DNA of 64,000 nt from contig NZ_JAAKDE010000019.1 of NCBI RefSeq assembly GCF_013664685.1, positions 1-64,000 on the forward strand, read 5' to 3'. Shown in pieces: positions 1 through 7,407 of the stretch; within the stretch, counting starts at the first letter, position 1; the number at the start of each line of letters is the position of its first letter. A program made the position numbers and the translations under genes. Origin of the DNA: Capillibacterium thermochitinicola (lineage in GTDB: Bacteria; Bacillota; UBA4882; UBA10575). Below the pieces are notes generated by a model. The model saw only the letters and a program-made list of their open reading frames with translations, did no database searches and was not told the origin of the DNA.

Positions 1-42
1 CACACTAATCTGGACTTGATCACAAAGGAGCCGCTTTGATTG

Positions 43-516
43 ATGGAAGCGATCGACCGAAAATTTATGGAAGAGGCTTTGCGGGAAGCGGAAAAAGCTT
101 TAGCCCGTGATGAAGTGCCGATTGGTGCGGTCGTGGTCTACCAGGGGGAGGTTTTTGCCCGCGGCCATAACTTGCGGGAAAGCCTGGGGGACCCCACGGC
201 CCATGCCGAAATTCTTGCTCTCCGTGCGGCCGCGGCCCGGCGGGGAAGTTGGCGGCTCCATGGCATGACGCTCTATGTAACCTTGGAGCCTTGTCCGATG
301 TGTGCGGGGGCAATGGTCAACGCCCGGCTGGACCGGTTGGTTTTTGGCGCGTTTGACCCAAAGGCGGGAGCGGCCGGTTCATTGATGAATATAGCCAATG
401 ATGGGCGACTTAACCACCGGTTAGAAGTGACCGGCGGAGTCCTGGCCGAACCGGCCGGCCGGTTGCTTACGGATTTCTTTCGGAGGAAGAGGGAGTTTCC
501 AGGGAAAGAGACTTGA
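43..516 (+). CDS. tadA: tRNA-specific adenosine deaminase TadA
   Basis: Deaminates adenosine 34 to inosine in tRNA-Arg(ACG), a cytoplasmic zinc enzyme. The 157-residue protein shows the cytidine-deaminase-fold signature: HAE near residue 54 (zinc His and proton-shuttling Glu) and PCPMC near residue 84 (two zinc Cys). Length is normal for TadA. The ATG at 43 sits 12 nt after AAAGGAG (24-30); an in-frame TTG at 40 is equally possible. tadA next to the SRP RNA gene is the usual arrangement in Bacillus, which supports the call. Confidence 0.95.
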   Translation: MEAIDRKFMEEALREAEKALARDEVPIGAVVVYQGEVFARGHNLRESLGDPTAHAEILALRAAAARRGSWRLHGMTLYVTLEPCPMCAGAMVNARLDRLVFGAFDPKAGAAGSLMNIANDGRLNHRLEVTGGVLAEPAGRLLTDFFRRKREFPGKET

Positions 517-541
517 CCATCGGCCGTCTTATGTGTAAAAT
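513..541 (+). promoter_or_regulatory. sigma-A-type promoter for the tRNA-Ser pair
   Basis: TTGACC (513-518) and TAAAAT (536-541) are separated by 17 nt. The -35 overlaps the tadA stop codon. Transcription would start about 70 nt before the first tRNA-Ser gene. Confidence 0.5.
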
Positions 542-616
542 ATACAAGTGGAGTTTTCATCAAATCAAAATTACGAAATAAAGAAAAGCAAAGTCCAACT
601 GCTGTAAAGTCAAAAA

Positions 617-706
617 GGAGAGATGGCTGAGTGGTTGAAGGCGCCCGCCTCGAAAGCGGGTAGGGGTTTACGCCCCTCGCGAGTTCGAATCTCGCTCTCT
701 CCGCCA
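617..706 (+). tRNA. tRNA-Ser (anticodon CGA)
   Basis: A 90-nt class II tRNA with a long variable arm. Acceptor arms GGAGAGA (617-623) and TCTCTCC (696-702) pair fully, followed by discriminator G and an encoded CCA. The anticodon loop CTCGAAA gives CGA, reading UCG. The TTCGAAT T-loop is present. Confidence 0.97.
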
Positions 707-750
707 CTTAATTTTTACAGACTTTATTCCATTTTTGCTTCAGCTTTTAC

Positions 751-840
751 GGAGAGATGGCCGAGTGGACTAAGGCGCACGCCTGGAGAGCGTGTAGACG
801 TTAACGCGTCTCCTGGGTTCGAATCCCAGTCTCTCCGCCA
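751..840 (+). tRNA. tRNA-Ser (anticodon GGA)
   Basis: A second 90-nt class II tRNA with the same acceptor stem as its neighbour and an encoded CCA. The anticodon loop CTGGAGA gives GGA, reading UCC/UCU. It lies 44 nt downstream of tRNA-Ser(CGA) with no promoter between them, so the two are probably cotranscribed. Confidence 0.97.
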
Positions 841-849
841 TAAAAAAAT

Positions 850-874
850 AACCGGTTGCGTAACCGGTTTTTTT
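850..874 (+). terminator. Rho-independent terminator after tRNA-Ser pair
   Basis: AACCGGTT (850-857), loop GCGT, AACCGGTT (862-869), then a T tract. The 8-bp stem is perfect. Confidence 0.85.
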
Positions 875-906
875 AAACCCCTTTTGGTCCGGGAAATTTT
901 GGTTTC

Positions 907-935
907 TTGTTTTTGGGTACGGAAAATGCTATAAT
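907..935 (+). promoter_or_regulatory. promoter of the SRP RNA gene
   Basis: TTGTTT (907-912), 17 nt, TATAAT (930-935). It lies about 22 nt before the inferred 5' end of the SRP RNA. Confidence 0.75.
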
Positions 936-956
936 AAATAGACTGAGTTAGATTTT

Positions 957-1224
957 GACCGTGCTAGACGGGGAGGTAGCGGTGCCCTGTAACCTGCAAC
1001 CCGCTATAGCAGGGTTGAATTCCGGTGGGAGGCGGCTCTTTGCGGTGCCGGCTATGACAAGTGGTGTTGAAGATCAGGTCCTGCGCAACGGAGACCGGTG
1101 AACCCCGCCAGGTCCGGGAGGAAGCAACGGTAAGCCGATTCCTTCGTGTGCCGCGGGGCAACCTGGTTGGAGCTAACGATCATAGTACGACCGGGGGGAG
1201 TCCGTCGAAAGCCGGTGCACGGTC
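957..1224 (+). ncRNA. ffs: Signal recognition particle RNA, large (Alu-containing) type
   Basis: RNA scaffold of the signal recognition particle that binds Ffh and targets nascent membrane proteins. The conserved domain IV hairpin is visible around 1128-1140 and on its 5' side (GGTCC...GGAGGAAGCA... type core at about 1076-1135). The ends are set by complementarity: GACCGTGC (957-964) pairs with GCACGGTC (1217-1224). The roughly 268-nt length matches the long Bacillus scRNA type rather than the 4.5S type. Its position after tadA also matches Bacillus, but dnaX and recR, which normally follow, are absent. Confidence 0.93.
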
Positions 1225-1235
1225 AAAAATAATTT

Positions 1236-1260
1236 ACCCGCCTTTCATAGGCGGGTCTTT
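1236..1260 (+). terminator. terminator hairpin after SRP RNA
   Basis: ACCCGCC (1236-1242), loop TTTCATA, GGCGGGT (1250-1256), followed by CTTTAT. The stem is strong and the T tail short. Confidence 0.65.
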
Positions 1261-1262
1261 AT

Positions 1263-1301
1263 ACATATAGATATATTTATATAAACATATAGATATATTT
1301 A
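1263..1301 (+). repeat. AT-rich 17-bp direct repeat upstream of ispE
   Basis: ACATATAGATATATTTA occurs at 1263-1279 and again at 1285-1301, identical over 17 bp with a period of 22 bp. It sits between the SRP RNA terminator and ispE. The function is unknown; two turns of helix between copies would suit tandem binding of a regulator. Confidence 0.8.
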
Positions 1302-1339
1302 CAGAAAAACGCCAAAAGCAAGCAGGTTTTTTGTCCGTG

Positions 1340-2233
1340 ATGGCCAATGAAAAAAAGATGAGGAAAGTGAAGATTAAAGCGTTTGCCAAAGTTAATCTGG
1401 TTTTGGATGTAATTGGTCGCCGTCCGGATGGGTATCATGAAGTTGAAATGATCCTCCAATCGATCGATCTCCATGACGATCTGGTGTTTATCCCGGCGTC
1501 CACGGTTACTTTGGAGATCAAGGGTGAGCGGCTGCCGGTTGATGACCGGAATATCATCGTCCGCGCGGCAAATAAACTGTTGGCCCAGGCGGGTTTGAAC
1601 GCCGGCGCACGGATTTTGCTGCAAAAAAGAATACCGGTGGGCGCGGGATTGGGCGGCGGTAGTGCCGATGCCGCCGCCACTTTGGTCGGGTTGAACCGTC
1701 TGTGGGGTTTGGGTTTATCCCGGTTGGAGCTGGAAAAGATCGGTGCAACACTCGGGGCGGATGTTCCCTTCTGTCTACGGGGAGGGACGGTCCTGGCGAC
1801 CGGGATCGGGGAGCAATTGACCGATCTGCCACCCTTACCGTCCCTTCCGGTTTTCCTAGCCAAGCCACCTTTTAACGTTAGTACGGTACATATCTACAGA
1901 AATCTTGTTTTGACGGCAGCGGACCGCCATCCGGAGGTGCAGAGAATCGCCACTCTGATCCGGGAGGGCGATTATCAGGCAATTCCCCGGTATTGGGGGA
2001 ACCGTTTAGAAGAGGTGACTTTAAACCTTTACCCGGCGCTTAAAGAAGTGATGGATTGGCTGCGCAACAAGGGGCTGCCGGTACGGATGTCCGGAAGCGG
2101 GCCGACCCTCTTTGTGTTCGGGGCCGACTGGGCACCAGAGAGCCAGGCGCAAGTAGTTGCCGATTTACGGCGAAAAGGATGGTGGACCTACAACGGATGC
2201 TTAACTACCGCCGGCCTTGAAGTAGATGAGTAA
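1340..2233 (+). CDS. ispE: 4-diphosphocytidyl-2-C-methyl-D-erythritol kinase
   Basis: ATP-dependent kinase of the MEP isoprenoid pathway, GHMP superfamily. Visible features are the substrate-binding N-terminus (AFAKVNL, then RPDGYHEVEM), the GHMP phosphate loop with P-V-G-A-G-L-G-G-G-S-A-D-A-A near residue 100, and a C-terminal M-S-G-S-G-P-T motif. The start is uncertain: ATG 1340 is used here; ATG 1358 aligns best with homologues but lacks an SD; TTG 1331 follows a weak AGCAGG. The 3' end overlaps or abuts the GntR gene, implying cotranscription. Confidence 0.93.
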   Translation: MANEKKMRKVKIKAFAKVNLVLDVIGRRPDGYHEVEMILQSIDLHDDLVFIPASTVTLEIKGERLPVDDRNIIVRAANKLLAQAGLNAGARILLQKRIPVGAGLGGGSADAAATLVGLNRLWGLGLSRLELEKIGATLGADVPFCLRGGTVLATGIGEQLTDLPPLPSLPVFLAKPPFNVSTVHIYRNLVLTAADRHPEVQRIATLIREGDYQAIPRYWGNRLEEVTLNLYPALKEVMDWLRNKGLPVRMSGSGPTLFVFGADWAPESQAQVVADLRRKGWWTYNGCLTTAGLEVDE

Positions 2234-2252
2234 GCGTGAAGGGGGGATAGAC

Positions 2253-2957
2253 ATGGGAAGGGAACCTTTGGTTCCAATTAAACTTGATAGCTATAAACCC
2301 CTGCGGGAGCTGGTCTTTGAAACCCTGCGCGAAGCGATTATCAAGGGACAGTTAGCTCCGGGGGAGCGTTTGATGGAGATTCAATTGGCGGAGGAGTTGG
2401 GAGTCAGCCGGACGCCGATCCGGGAAGCCATCCGCAAACTGGAACTGGAAGGGCTCGTCTTGATGGTTCCCCGGAAAGGGGCTTATGTGGCTAGTTTCTC
2501 CCTGAAAGATGTGGTGGAAGTCTTTGAGATCCGGGGAGCGTTGGAGGGATTGGCGGCGGCGCTGGCGGCGGAACGGATTACCGATCAGGAGCTGGAGGAG
2601 TTACAGCGCCACTTGGTCCGGTCGTCGGAACTAATTGGCAATGCGGATCTCGACGGAATGGTTGAGGTGGACACCGGTTTCCACCAGATTTTATACCAAG
2701 CCAGCCGGAACGAGCGGTTAGGCCAGATTATCAACAATTTAAGGGAACAGATTCAGCGTTTTCGTCAGACCTCGCTTTCCTATCCGGGGAGAATGAAAAG
2801 AGCCTTTGAAGAGCACCGGGAGATCGTTGATGCAATCTCCGCCCGCGATCCGGAACTGGCGCGGAAATTGGCACAGGAACACATCGAAAATGCGGAGAAC
2901 AGCATAATGCAAGTTCTACGGTTGGAAAAACCCAATGCGCCGACCGAAGAGTCCTAG
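2253..2957 (+). CDS. GntR-family (FadR/FCD subfamily) transcriptional regulator
   Basis: DNA-binding regulator of about 234 residues. The N-terminal winged helix (about residues 15-80) has the GntR pattern G-E-R-L-M-E, L-A-E-E-L-G-V-S-R-T-P-I-R-E-A. The C-terminal all-helical FCD domain carries the expected metal-ligand positions (Asp in the DTGFH segment, His in EHREI, His in EHIEN), suggesting a metal-bound carboxylate effector. ATG 2253 follows GGGGGG (2241-2246) at good spacing; an upstream ATG at 2226 overlaps ispE and has no SD. B. subtilis has a regulator (purR, a different family) at the same place. The ligand cannot be told from sequence. Confidence 0.88.
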   Translation: MGREPLVPIKLDSYKPLRELVFETLREAIIKGQLAPGERLMEIQLAEELGVSRTPIREAIRKLELEGLVLMVPRKGAYVASFSLKDVVEVFEIRGALEGLAAALAAERITDQELEELQRHLVRSSELIGNADLDGMVEVDTGFHQILYQASRNERLGQIINNLREQIQRFRQTSLSYPGRMKRAFEEHREIVDAISARDPELARKLAQEHIENAENSIMQVLRLEKPNAPTEES

Positions 2958-2967
2958 GGGTGAGCAA

Positions 2968-3717
2968 ATGGAGGCAATTGTGCTTGGCGGCGGGCGGAAT
3001 ACCGGGGCCCTTAAAAGCGTCGACCCAACCCCTTATGAAGCCGGGATCCGGATCAACAACCGTCCGATGGTGGAGTATGTGATCGAAGTGCTGGCCGGGA
3101 TGGAAGAGATCAACCGGATTCTGGCGGTGGTTCCTCCGGGAATTGTTCCCGCGCAGAAATGGACGAAAGTCCAAATTATTACTCCGGGCGAAAGTATGAT
3201 CGACAGCCTGATCCGGGCGGGACAACATACGCAAACGGACGACCATGTTTTGGTGGTGGCTTCGGACATTCCCTTCATTACACAAGAGGCGATTCGGGAC
3301 TTTATCGACCGTTGCCGGCGGCGACCGGCGGATGTTTACTACTCGTTTGTGCCGAAAGCAGCGGTGCTGGCGAAATACCCCTCCACCAAAAGAACATATG
3401 TCCGCTTAAAAGAGGGCGTGGTCACCGGTGGCAATATCTTTTTGGTCCGCCCAAAAATTCTCCTTGACCTTCGGGACCGGATTGAACAGGCCTTTGCTTT
3501 ACGGAAGCAACCGCTTAAGCTCTGTCGTTTACTGGGGATTAGGTTTATGGTGAAACTCATTGCCGGGCAGTTGGGAATCGAGGAAATTGAAGCGCGGGTC
3601 GGCGCAATCTTTAACGTGAAGGGAGCGGGGATCCGTTCCTTATACCCGGAGATCGGGGTGGATGTGGATAAACCAAGCGACCTCAGCTTAGCCCGCACGC
3701 TGCTTGGCAAAGGATAA
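2968..3717 (+). CDS. MobA-like nucleotidyltransferase-domain protein
   Basis: The N-terminus begins with a GT-A nucleotidyltransferase loop (A-I-V-L-G-G-G) and contains a later DxD-like V-A-S-D-I-P-F segment, as in MobA/IspD/GlmU-type enzymes. The usual LAGGxSxRMG loop is changed to G-G-G-R-N-T-G-A-L-K, so the substrate is unclear. The 249-residue protein starts at ATG 2968 after AGGGGTGAG, 10 nt from the gntR stop. Cotranscription with ispE and gntR suggests a small-molecule nucleotide-activation role, but no specific function can be assigned. Confidence 0.7.
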   Translation: MEAIVLGGGRNTGALKSVDPTPYEAGIRINNRPMVEYVIEVLAGMEEINRILAVVPPGIVPAQKWTKVQIITPGESMIDSLIRAGQHTQTDDHVLVVASDIPFITQEAIRDFIDRCRRRPADVYYSFVPKAAVLAKYPSTKRTYVRLKEGVVTGGNIFLVRPKILLDLRDRIEQAFALRKQPLKLCRLLGIRFMVKLIAGQLGIEEIEARVGAIFNVKGAGIRSLYPEIGVDVDKPSDLSLARTLLGKG

Positions 3718-3772
3718 AGCCGTTAGTCCGTAAAGAATAATTTTCACCTTTTTTACCAAATGTTTAGGATTG

Positions 3773-3799
3773 GCAGGATTTCCAGATCTTTTGTCGAAA
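3773..3799 (+). promoter_or_regulatory. possible sigma-H-type promoter of spoVG
   Basis: GCAGGATTT (3773-3781) resembles the sigma-H -35 RWAGGAWWT; 13 nt later CGAAA (3795-3799) resembles the -10 HGAAT with one mismatch. B. subtilis spoVG is a classic sigma-H gene. The position, about 40 nt before the start codon, is suitable. The match is imperfect. Confidence 0.35.
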
Positions 3800-3839
3800 G
3801 AATTATGCGCTGACTTTATTTCCAAAAAGAGGTGAAAAT

Positions 3840-4094
3840 ATGAACATCACAGATATACGGCTGAAAAAAATTGACAATGGGAGCAAAATGAAAGCGATTG
3901 CTTCCATAACCTTCGACGACGCCTTTGTTGTCCGGGAAATCAGGGTGATCGAAGGTCAGAATGGTCTGTTTGTGGCAATGCCCAGCCGCAAAACGCCAAC
4001 GGGAGAATTTAAAGACATTGCCCATCCGATTAATGCGGACGCCCGCCAATTGATCCAGAACGCCATCTTAGAAGAATACAGAAAAGCCGAATAA
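3840..4094 (+). CDS. spoVG: Septation/RNA-binding regulator SpoVG
   Basis: 84-residue small regulator, conserved end to end with the SpoVG family: an N-terminal M-N-I-T-D-I-R-L beta strand, then V-R-E-I-R-V-I-E-G and F-V-A-M-P-S-R-K, then D-I-A-H-P-I-N. The family binds nucleic acid and affects cortex formation and asymmetric septation. ATG 3840 follows AGAGGTG at ideal spacing. It stands alone in front of tRNA-Gln and glmU, as spoVG-glmU in Bacillus. Confidence 0.97.
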   Translation: MNITDIRLKKIDNGSKMKAIASITFDDAFVVREIRVIEGQNGLFVAMPSRKTPTGEFKDIAHPINADARQLIQNAILEEYRKAE

Positions 4095-4128
4095 GAACCA
4101 AATAAAGTAATTAAGCAAGCTTTGGTTG

Positions 4129-4158
4129 TTGACAAATCCCTGTTCTATTTGTTATAAT
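4129..4158 (+). promoter_or_regulatory. sigma-A promoter of tRNA-Gln
   Basis: Consensus TTGACA (4129-4134) and TATAAT (4153-4158) with an 18-nt spacer, ending 13 nt before the tRNA. Confidence 0.85.
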
Positions 4159-4171
4159 AAACGTTGCTTGT

Positions 4172-4246
4172 TGGGGCGTCGCCAAGCGGTAAGGCACGGG
4201 ACTTTGACTCCCGCATGCGTTGGTTCGAATCCAGCCGCCCCAGCCA
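4172..4246 (+). tRNA. tRNA-Gln (anticodon TTG)
   Basis: 75-nt tRNA with encoded CCA. Acceptor TGGGGCG (4172-4178) pairs with CGCCCCA (4236-4242). The anticodon loop CTTTGAC gives TTG, reading CAA. The U1-A72 pair and discriminator G suit tRNA-Gln. Confidence 0.97.
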
Positions 4247-4267
4247 TTTTATTTAAGTCCAATCGAG

Positions 4268-4292
4268 AACTCTGCTTCGGCGGAGTTTTTTT
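4268..4292 (+). terminator. Rho-independent terminator after tRNA-Gln
   Basis: AACTCTGC (4268-4275), TTCG tetraloop, GCGGAGTT (4280-4287), followed by seven T. Confidence 0.88.
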
Positions 4293-4347
4293 ATCTTCAG
4301 TCGTCCAAAATATGATTGGCTTCCAATTTTTTTAAGGGGGAAACATT

Positions 4348-5925
4348 TTGTCCGAACTAAGAGTTGTTATTTTAGCCGCGGGGAAGGGAACAAGGATGAA
4401 CTCCGAGCGGCCGAAGGTCCTTTTCCCCATTTGTGGTGTGCCGATGGTCCAGTATGTGCTATGGGAAGCCGAGAAATTATCGCCCTTACCACCTTTGGTG
4501 GTGGTTGGTTATAAAGGGGAGCAGGTTATCGCGGCCCTGGGTGACGGGGTCGAGTATGTTTGGCAGAAAGAACAGTTGGGAACGGGCGATGCCGTCAAAA
4601 AAGCCAGTGCCCATTTGACCGAGTTTGATGGCGATCTTTTGGTCCTTTACGGTGATACCCCTTTAATTACCACTCAGAGTCTGCAAACCTTGGTTGATGT
4701 CCACCGCCAAACCGGGGCGGCCGCTACCGTTTTGACCGCCGAACTACAGAATCCCACCGGTTACGGGCGGATTATCCGTTCCCCGGAAGGCTGGTTGACG
4801 GCAATTGTGGAGGAAAGGGATGCCTCCGCTGATGAAAAAAAGATCCGGGAGGTCAATACTGGCATCTATTGTTTCTCGATGCCGGTTCTCCGTTCCGCCT
4901 TGGCGAATTTAAAACCGCAGAATGCGCAGGGTGAGTACTATTTGACGGATGTCATTGCTTTGCTTGCGGCGGCCGGAAAAACTTTGGCCACGGTGAAGAG
5001 CGACCGTCCGGACGAGATCATGGGTCCGAATGACCGGATTGCCCTGGCCCAAACCGAGGCGAAAATGCGGTGGCAGATTTTAGAACGGATTATGGCGGCG
5101 GGGGTGACGGTGATTGACCCGGCGACCACTTATATCGATCCCCGCGTACAGATCGGCCGGGACACCACGCTTTACCCCGGCGTGCTTTTATGGGGAGAAA
5201 CCAAGATTGGCTCCAACTGCCAGATTGGGCCCTTTACCCAAATATCTTCGTCTGTGATTGGAGAAGGATCCCGGGTGGCCTTTAGTAATTTAACTGACGT
5301 TACGTTGGGCCGGGCGGTGGAGGTCGGTCCCTATACATATTTGCGGCCGGGAACGCGGGTGGCGGATGGAGCGAAGGTCGGTAGTTTTGTGGAGATGAAG
5401 AACTCAACGGTGGGCGAAAAGAGCAAGGTTCCCCACCTTAGTTACATTGGTGATACCACCATTGGTTCGCGGGTTAACATCGGCGCGGGAACGATTACCT
5501 GTAATTATGACGGTGTCCGGAAATGGCCTACGGTCATCGAAAACGGTGCCTTCATCGGAAGTAACACCAACTTAGTCGCGCCGGTGACGGTGGGTGAGGG
5601 GGCGCTGGTCGGGGCCGGCTCCACCATCACCAAGGATGTTCCCGCCCATTGCGTGGCCGTGGCCCGGGCGCGCCAGAGTTTCCGGGTGGCACCGGTGGCT
5701 TTCCAAGAGGAATACGTAGCGGCGGAAGATGTTTACCATATCCGGATCAACTGTCCAACTGCGGAGGTTGATATTCACTACACCACCGACGGCAGTGAAC
5801 CGACGGAGACGAGTTTGCGTTATCAGGGAACCCTTCGTTTAGCAAGAGGAACGCTTTTGAAGGCAAAAGCGTTTAAGGAAGGGTGGATACCGAGTAAAAC
5901 CGGGGTACGGAAAATCGGTGAATAA
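4348..5925 (+). CDS. glmU: Bifunctional GlmU with C-terminal chitobiase-like (CHB_HEX_C) extension
   Basis: Makes UDP-GlcNAc for peptidoglycan: acetylates GlcN-1-P and then uridylates it. Residues 1-230 form the pyrophosphorylase domain (LAAGKGTRM loop; GDTPLI metal site). About 250-450 is the left-handed beta-helix acetyltransferase, ending at V-A-R-A-R-Q. GlmU normally stops there (about 450-460 aa); this one runs to 525. Residues about 460-525 contain I-H-Y-T-T-D-G-S-E-P-T and T-L-L-K-A-K-A-F-K-E-G-W, the pattern of the CHB_HEX_C immunoglobulin-like fold found in chitinases and hexosaminidases. TTG 4348 follows AAGGGGGA (4334-4341). No prs follows, unlike in Bacillus. Confidence 0.95.
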   Translation: MSELRVVILAAGKGTRMNSERPKVLFPICGVPMVQYVLWEAEKLSPLPPLVVVGYKGEQVIAALGDGVEYVWQKEQLGTGDAVKKASAHLTEFDGDLLVLYGDTPLITTQSLQTLVDVHRQTGAAATVLTAELQNPTGYGRIIRSPEGWLTAIVEERDASADEKKIREVNTGIYCFSMPVLRSALANLKPQNAQGEYYLTDVIALLAAAGKTLATVKSDRPDEIMGPNDRIALAQTEAKMRWQILERIMAAGVTVIDPATTYIDPRVQIGRDTTLYPGVLLWGETKIGSNCQIGPFTQISSSVIGEGSRVAFSNLTDVTLGRAVEVGPYTYLRPGTRVADGAKVGSFVEMKNSTVGEKSKVPHLSYIGDTTIGSRVNIGAGTITCNYDGVRKWPTVIENGAFIGSNTNLVAPVTVGEGALVGAGSTITKDVPAHCVAVARARQSFRVAPVAFQEEYVAAEDVYHIRINCPTAEVDIHYTTDGSEPTETSLRYQGTLRLARGTLLKAKAFKEGWIPSKTGVRKIGE

Positions 5926-5926
5926 T

Positions 5927-5955
5927 TTGCCCGTGATCGGATCTAATGATATAAT
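5927..5955 (+). promoter_or_regulatory. likely promoter of rplY/ctc
   Basis: TTGCCC (5927-5932), 17 nt, TATAAT (5950-5955), about 57 nt before the rplY start. No sigma-B-like sequence was seen, although B. subtilis ctc uses one. Confidence 0.55.
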
Positions 5956-6011
5956 AATTTAATGTTATGGTTAATATAGGTTCAAGATGATGCATATGGG
6001 GGTGGATAACT

Positions 6012-6638
6012 ATGGATTGCGTACTGACGGCGACCGTCCGGGAAGAAACCGGGAAAGGGGCTGCCCATCGCCTCCGGCGCGAGGGATTGCTGCCAGCGGT
6101 CTTGTACGGAGAAACCCAAGCTAATCTAAGCCTAAATCTGCGTGAAACCCAAAAGTACTTTAACACTAAAGGTCTAAACCAATTAATCAACCTGCAAGTG
6201 AAAAAGGGAAAAACAACCAAAGAAATACCGGTTTTGGTGAGAGAAATCCAGTATGATCCGCTGAAAGGTACGCCATTGCATGTGGATTTTTACCAGGTCT
6301 CAATGGAACAGAAGGTTGTGGTAAAGGTCCCGGTTGTTCTGGTGGGTGAGGACCAAAGAGAAAACGACGGCTCGCTCATCGAAACCATCCTGCATGAAGT
6401 GGAAGTATCCTGTCTGCCGGCGGATATCCCGGCCAAGATTGAGGTCGATGTCTCCGGGCTAACAATGAATAACAGTATAACTGTCGGGGATTTACAACCG
6501 CCGGCGGGGGTTGAATTTGTAACGGAAGCGAGCGAACCGGTTGTGGTGGCTGCGGCACCACGGTCGGAAGCGGAAGCGGCGCCGGAAGAAGAAGCCGCGG
6601 AGGGAGCGAAAGCCGAACCCGAGCAAGAGACGGAATAG
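6012..6638 (+). CDS. rplY: 50S ribosomal protein L25 / general stress protein Ctc
   Basis: Binds 5S rRNA in the large subunit. The 208 residues comprise an N-terminal L25 domain (R-E-E-T-G-K-G-A-A-H-R-L-R-R, then L-P-A-V-L-Y-G) and a C-terminal TL5/Ctc beta domain (P-L-H-V-D-F-Y-Q-V), ending in an acidic Ala/Glu-rich tail of about 25 residues. This is the long TL5/Ctc form rather than the short E. coli L25. ATG 6012 follows GGGGGTGG. Confidence 0.96.
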   Translation: MDCVLTATVREETGKGAAHRLRREGLLPAVLYGETQANLSLNLRETQKYFNTKGLNQLINLQVKKGKTTKEIPVLVREIQYDPLKGTPLHVDFYQVSMEQKVVVKVPVVLVGEDQRENDGSLIETILHEVEVSCLPADIPAKIEVDVSGLTMNNSITVGDLQPPAGVEFVTEASEPVVVAAAPRSEAEAAPEEEAAEGAKAEPEQETE

Positions 6639-6655
6639 TACTGGAGGACAAGGGA

Positions 6656-7231
6656 ATGAAGGATTTTCTCATTGTCGGCTTGGGGAACCCCGGCGAACAG
6701 TACCAGCTAACCCGGCACAATGCCGGGTTTTTGGTATTGGAGGAGTTAGCCCGGTTCTACCGGGTCCGGTGGCAAAATAACAAGCTTTATGGCAAGGCGG
6801 TGGTGACCGATGGTGAACGCCGTCTTTATCTTGTTAAGCCATTAACCTACATGAACCGTAGCGGCGAAGCGGTAAAGATTTTTTTGGATCAGTATCACTT
6901 ACCTTTAGAACGGGTAATAATAATATCTGATGATATGGCCTTACCCTTTGGGAAGATCCGTTTGAAACCGAGGGGCAGTTCTGGTGGGCATAATGGGTTG
7001 GCGTCGGTGATCGCCGTTGCCGGCCCCGATTTTCCCCGGTTACGGGTGGGGATTGGTCGCCCGCCCGACCAGGAGGGGATGGTTGATTATGTTTTAGGTT
7101 GCTTTACGGCGGAAGAACAGGAGTTCCTCCCGGCGGTTACGCGCCGGGCCGCCCAGGCCATCATCTCCTGGTGCGAAGAAGGAATCGAAAAAGCAATGAG
7201 TAAATTCAATGGTCCGGTCCCGCTTGAGTAG
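6656..7231 (+). CDS. pth: Peptidyl-tRNA hydrolase
   Basis: Hydrolyses peptidyl-tRNA released by stalled ribosomes. It shows V-G-L-G-N-P-G at the N-terminus, the catalytic His in T-R-H-N-A-G-F (about residue 22), P-L-T-Y-M-N-R-S-G, and S-S-G-G-H-N-G-L. At 191 residues it is of standard length. The start is 17 nt after the rplY stop with GGAGG in between, so it is probably cotranscribed with rplY (spoVC position in Bacillus). Confidence 0.97.
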   Translation: MKDFLIVGLGNPGEQYQLTRHNAGFLVLEELARFYRVRWQNNKLYGKAVVTDGERRLYLVKPLTYMNRSGEAVKIFLDQYHLPLERVIIISDDMALPFGKIRLKPRGSSGGHNGLASVIAVAGPDFPRLRVGIGRPPDQEGMVDYVLGCFTAEEQEFLPAVTRRAAQAIISWCEEGIEKAMSKFNGPVPLE

Positions 7232-7407
7232 AATATTACATCGCCTGGCGCCATATGTTTTTATGACAAGAGGTTTGGCGGTTTAAGCGTGGTGTCATAA
7301 ATAAGACATCATATAGAATAATAAAAAGCACGGCCAAGGAAAGAAGGGGGTGCCTCTTCTTCCGCTTGGTTGTGTTTTCGTGTGTTTATTGTTTAGGGGG
7401 TAATTGC

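Noticed and set aside
623-934. Plus-strand open frame over both tRNA-Ser genes
   Set aside because: It lies across two clear tRNA genes and has no SD of its own.
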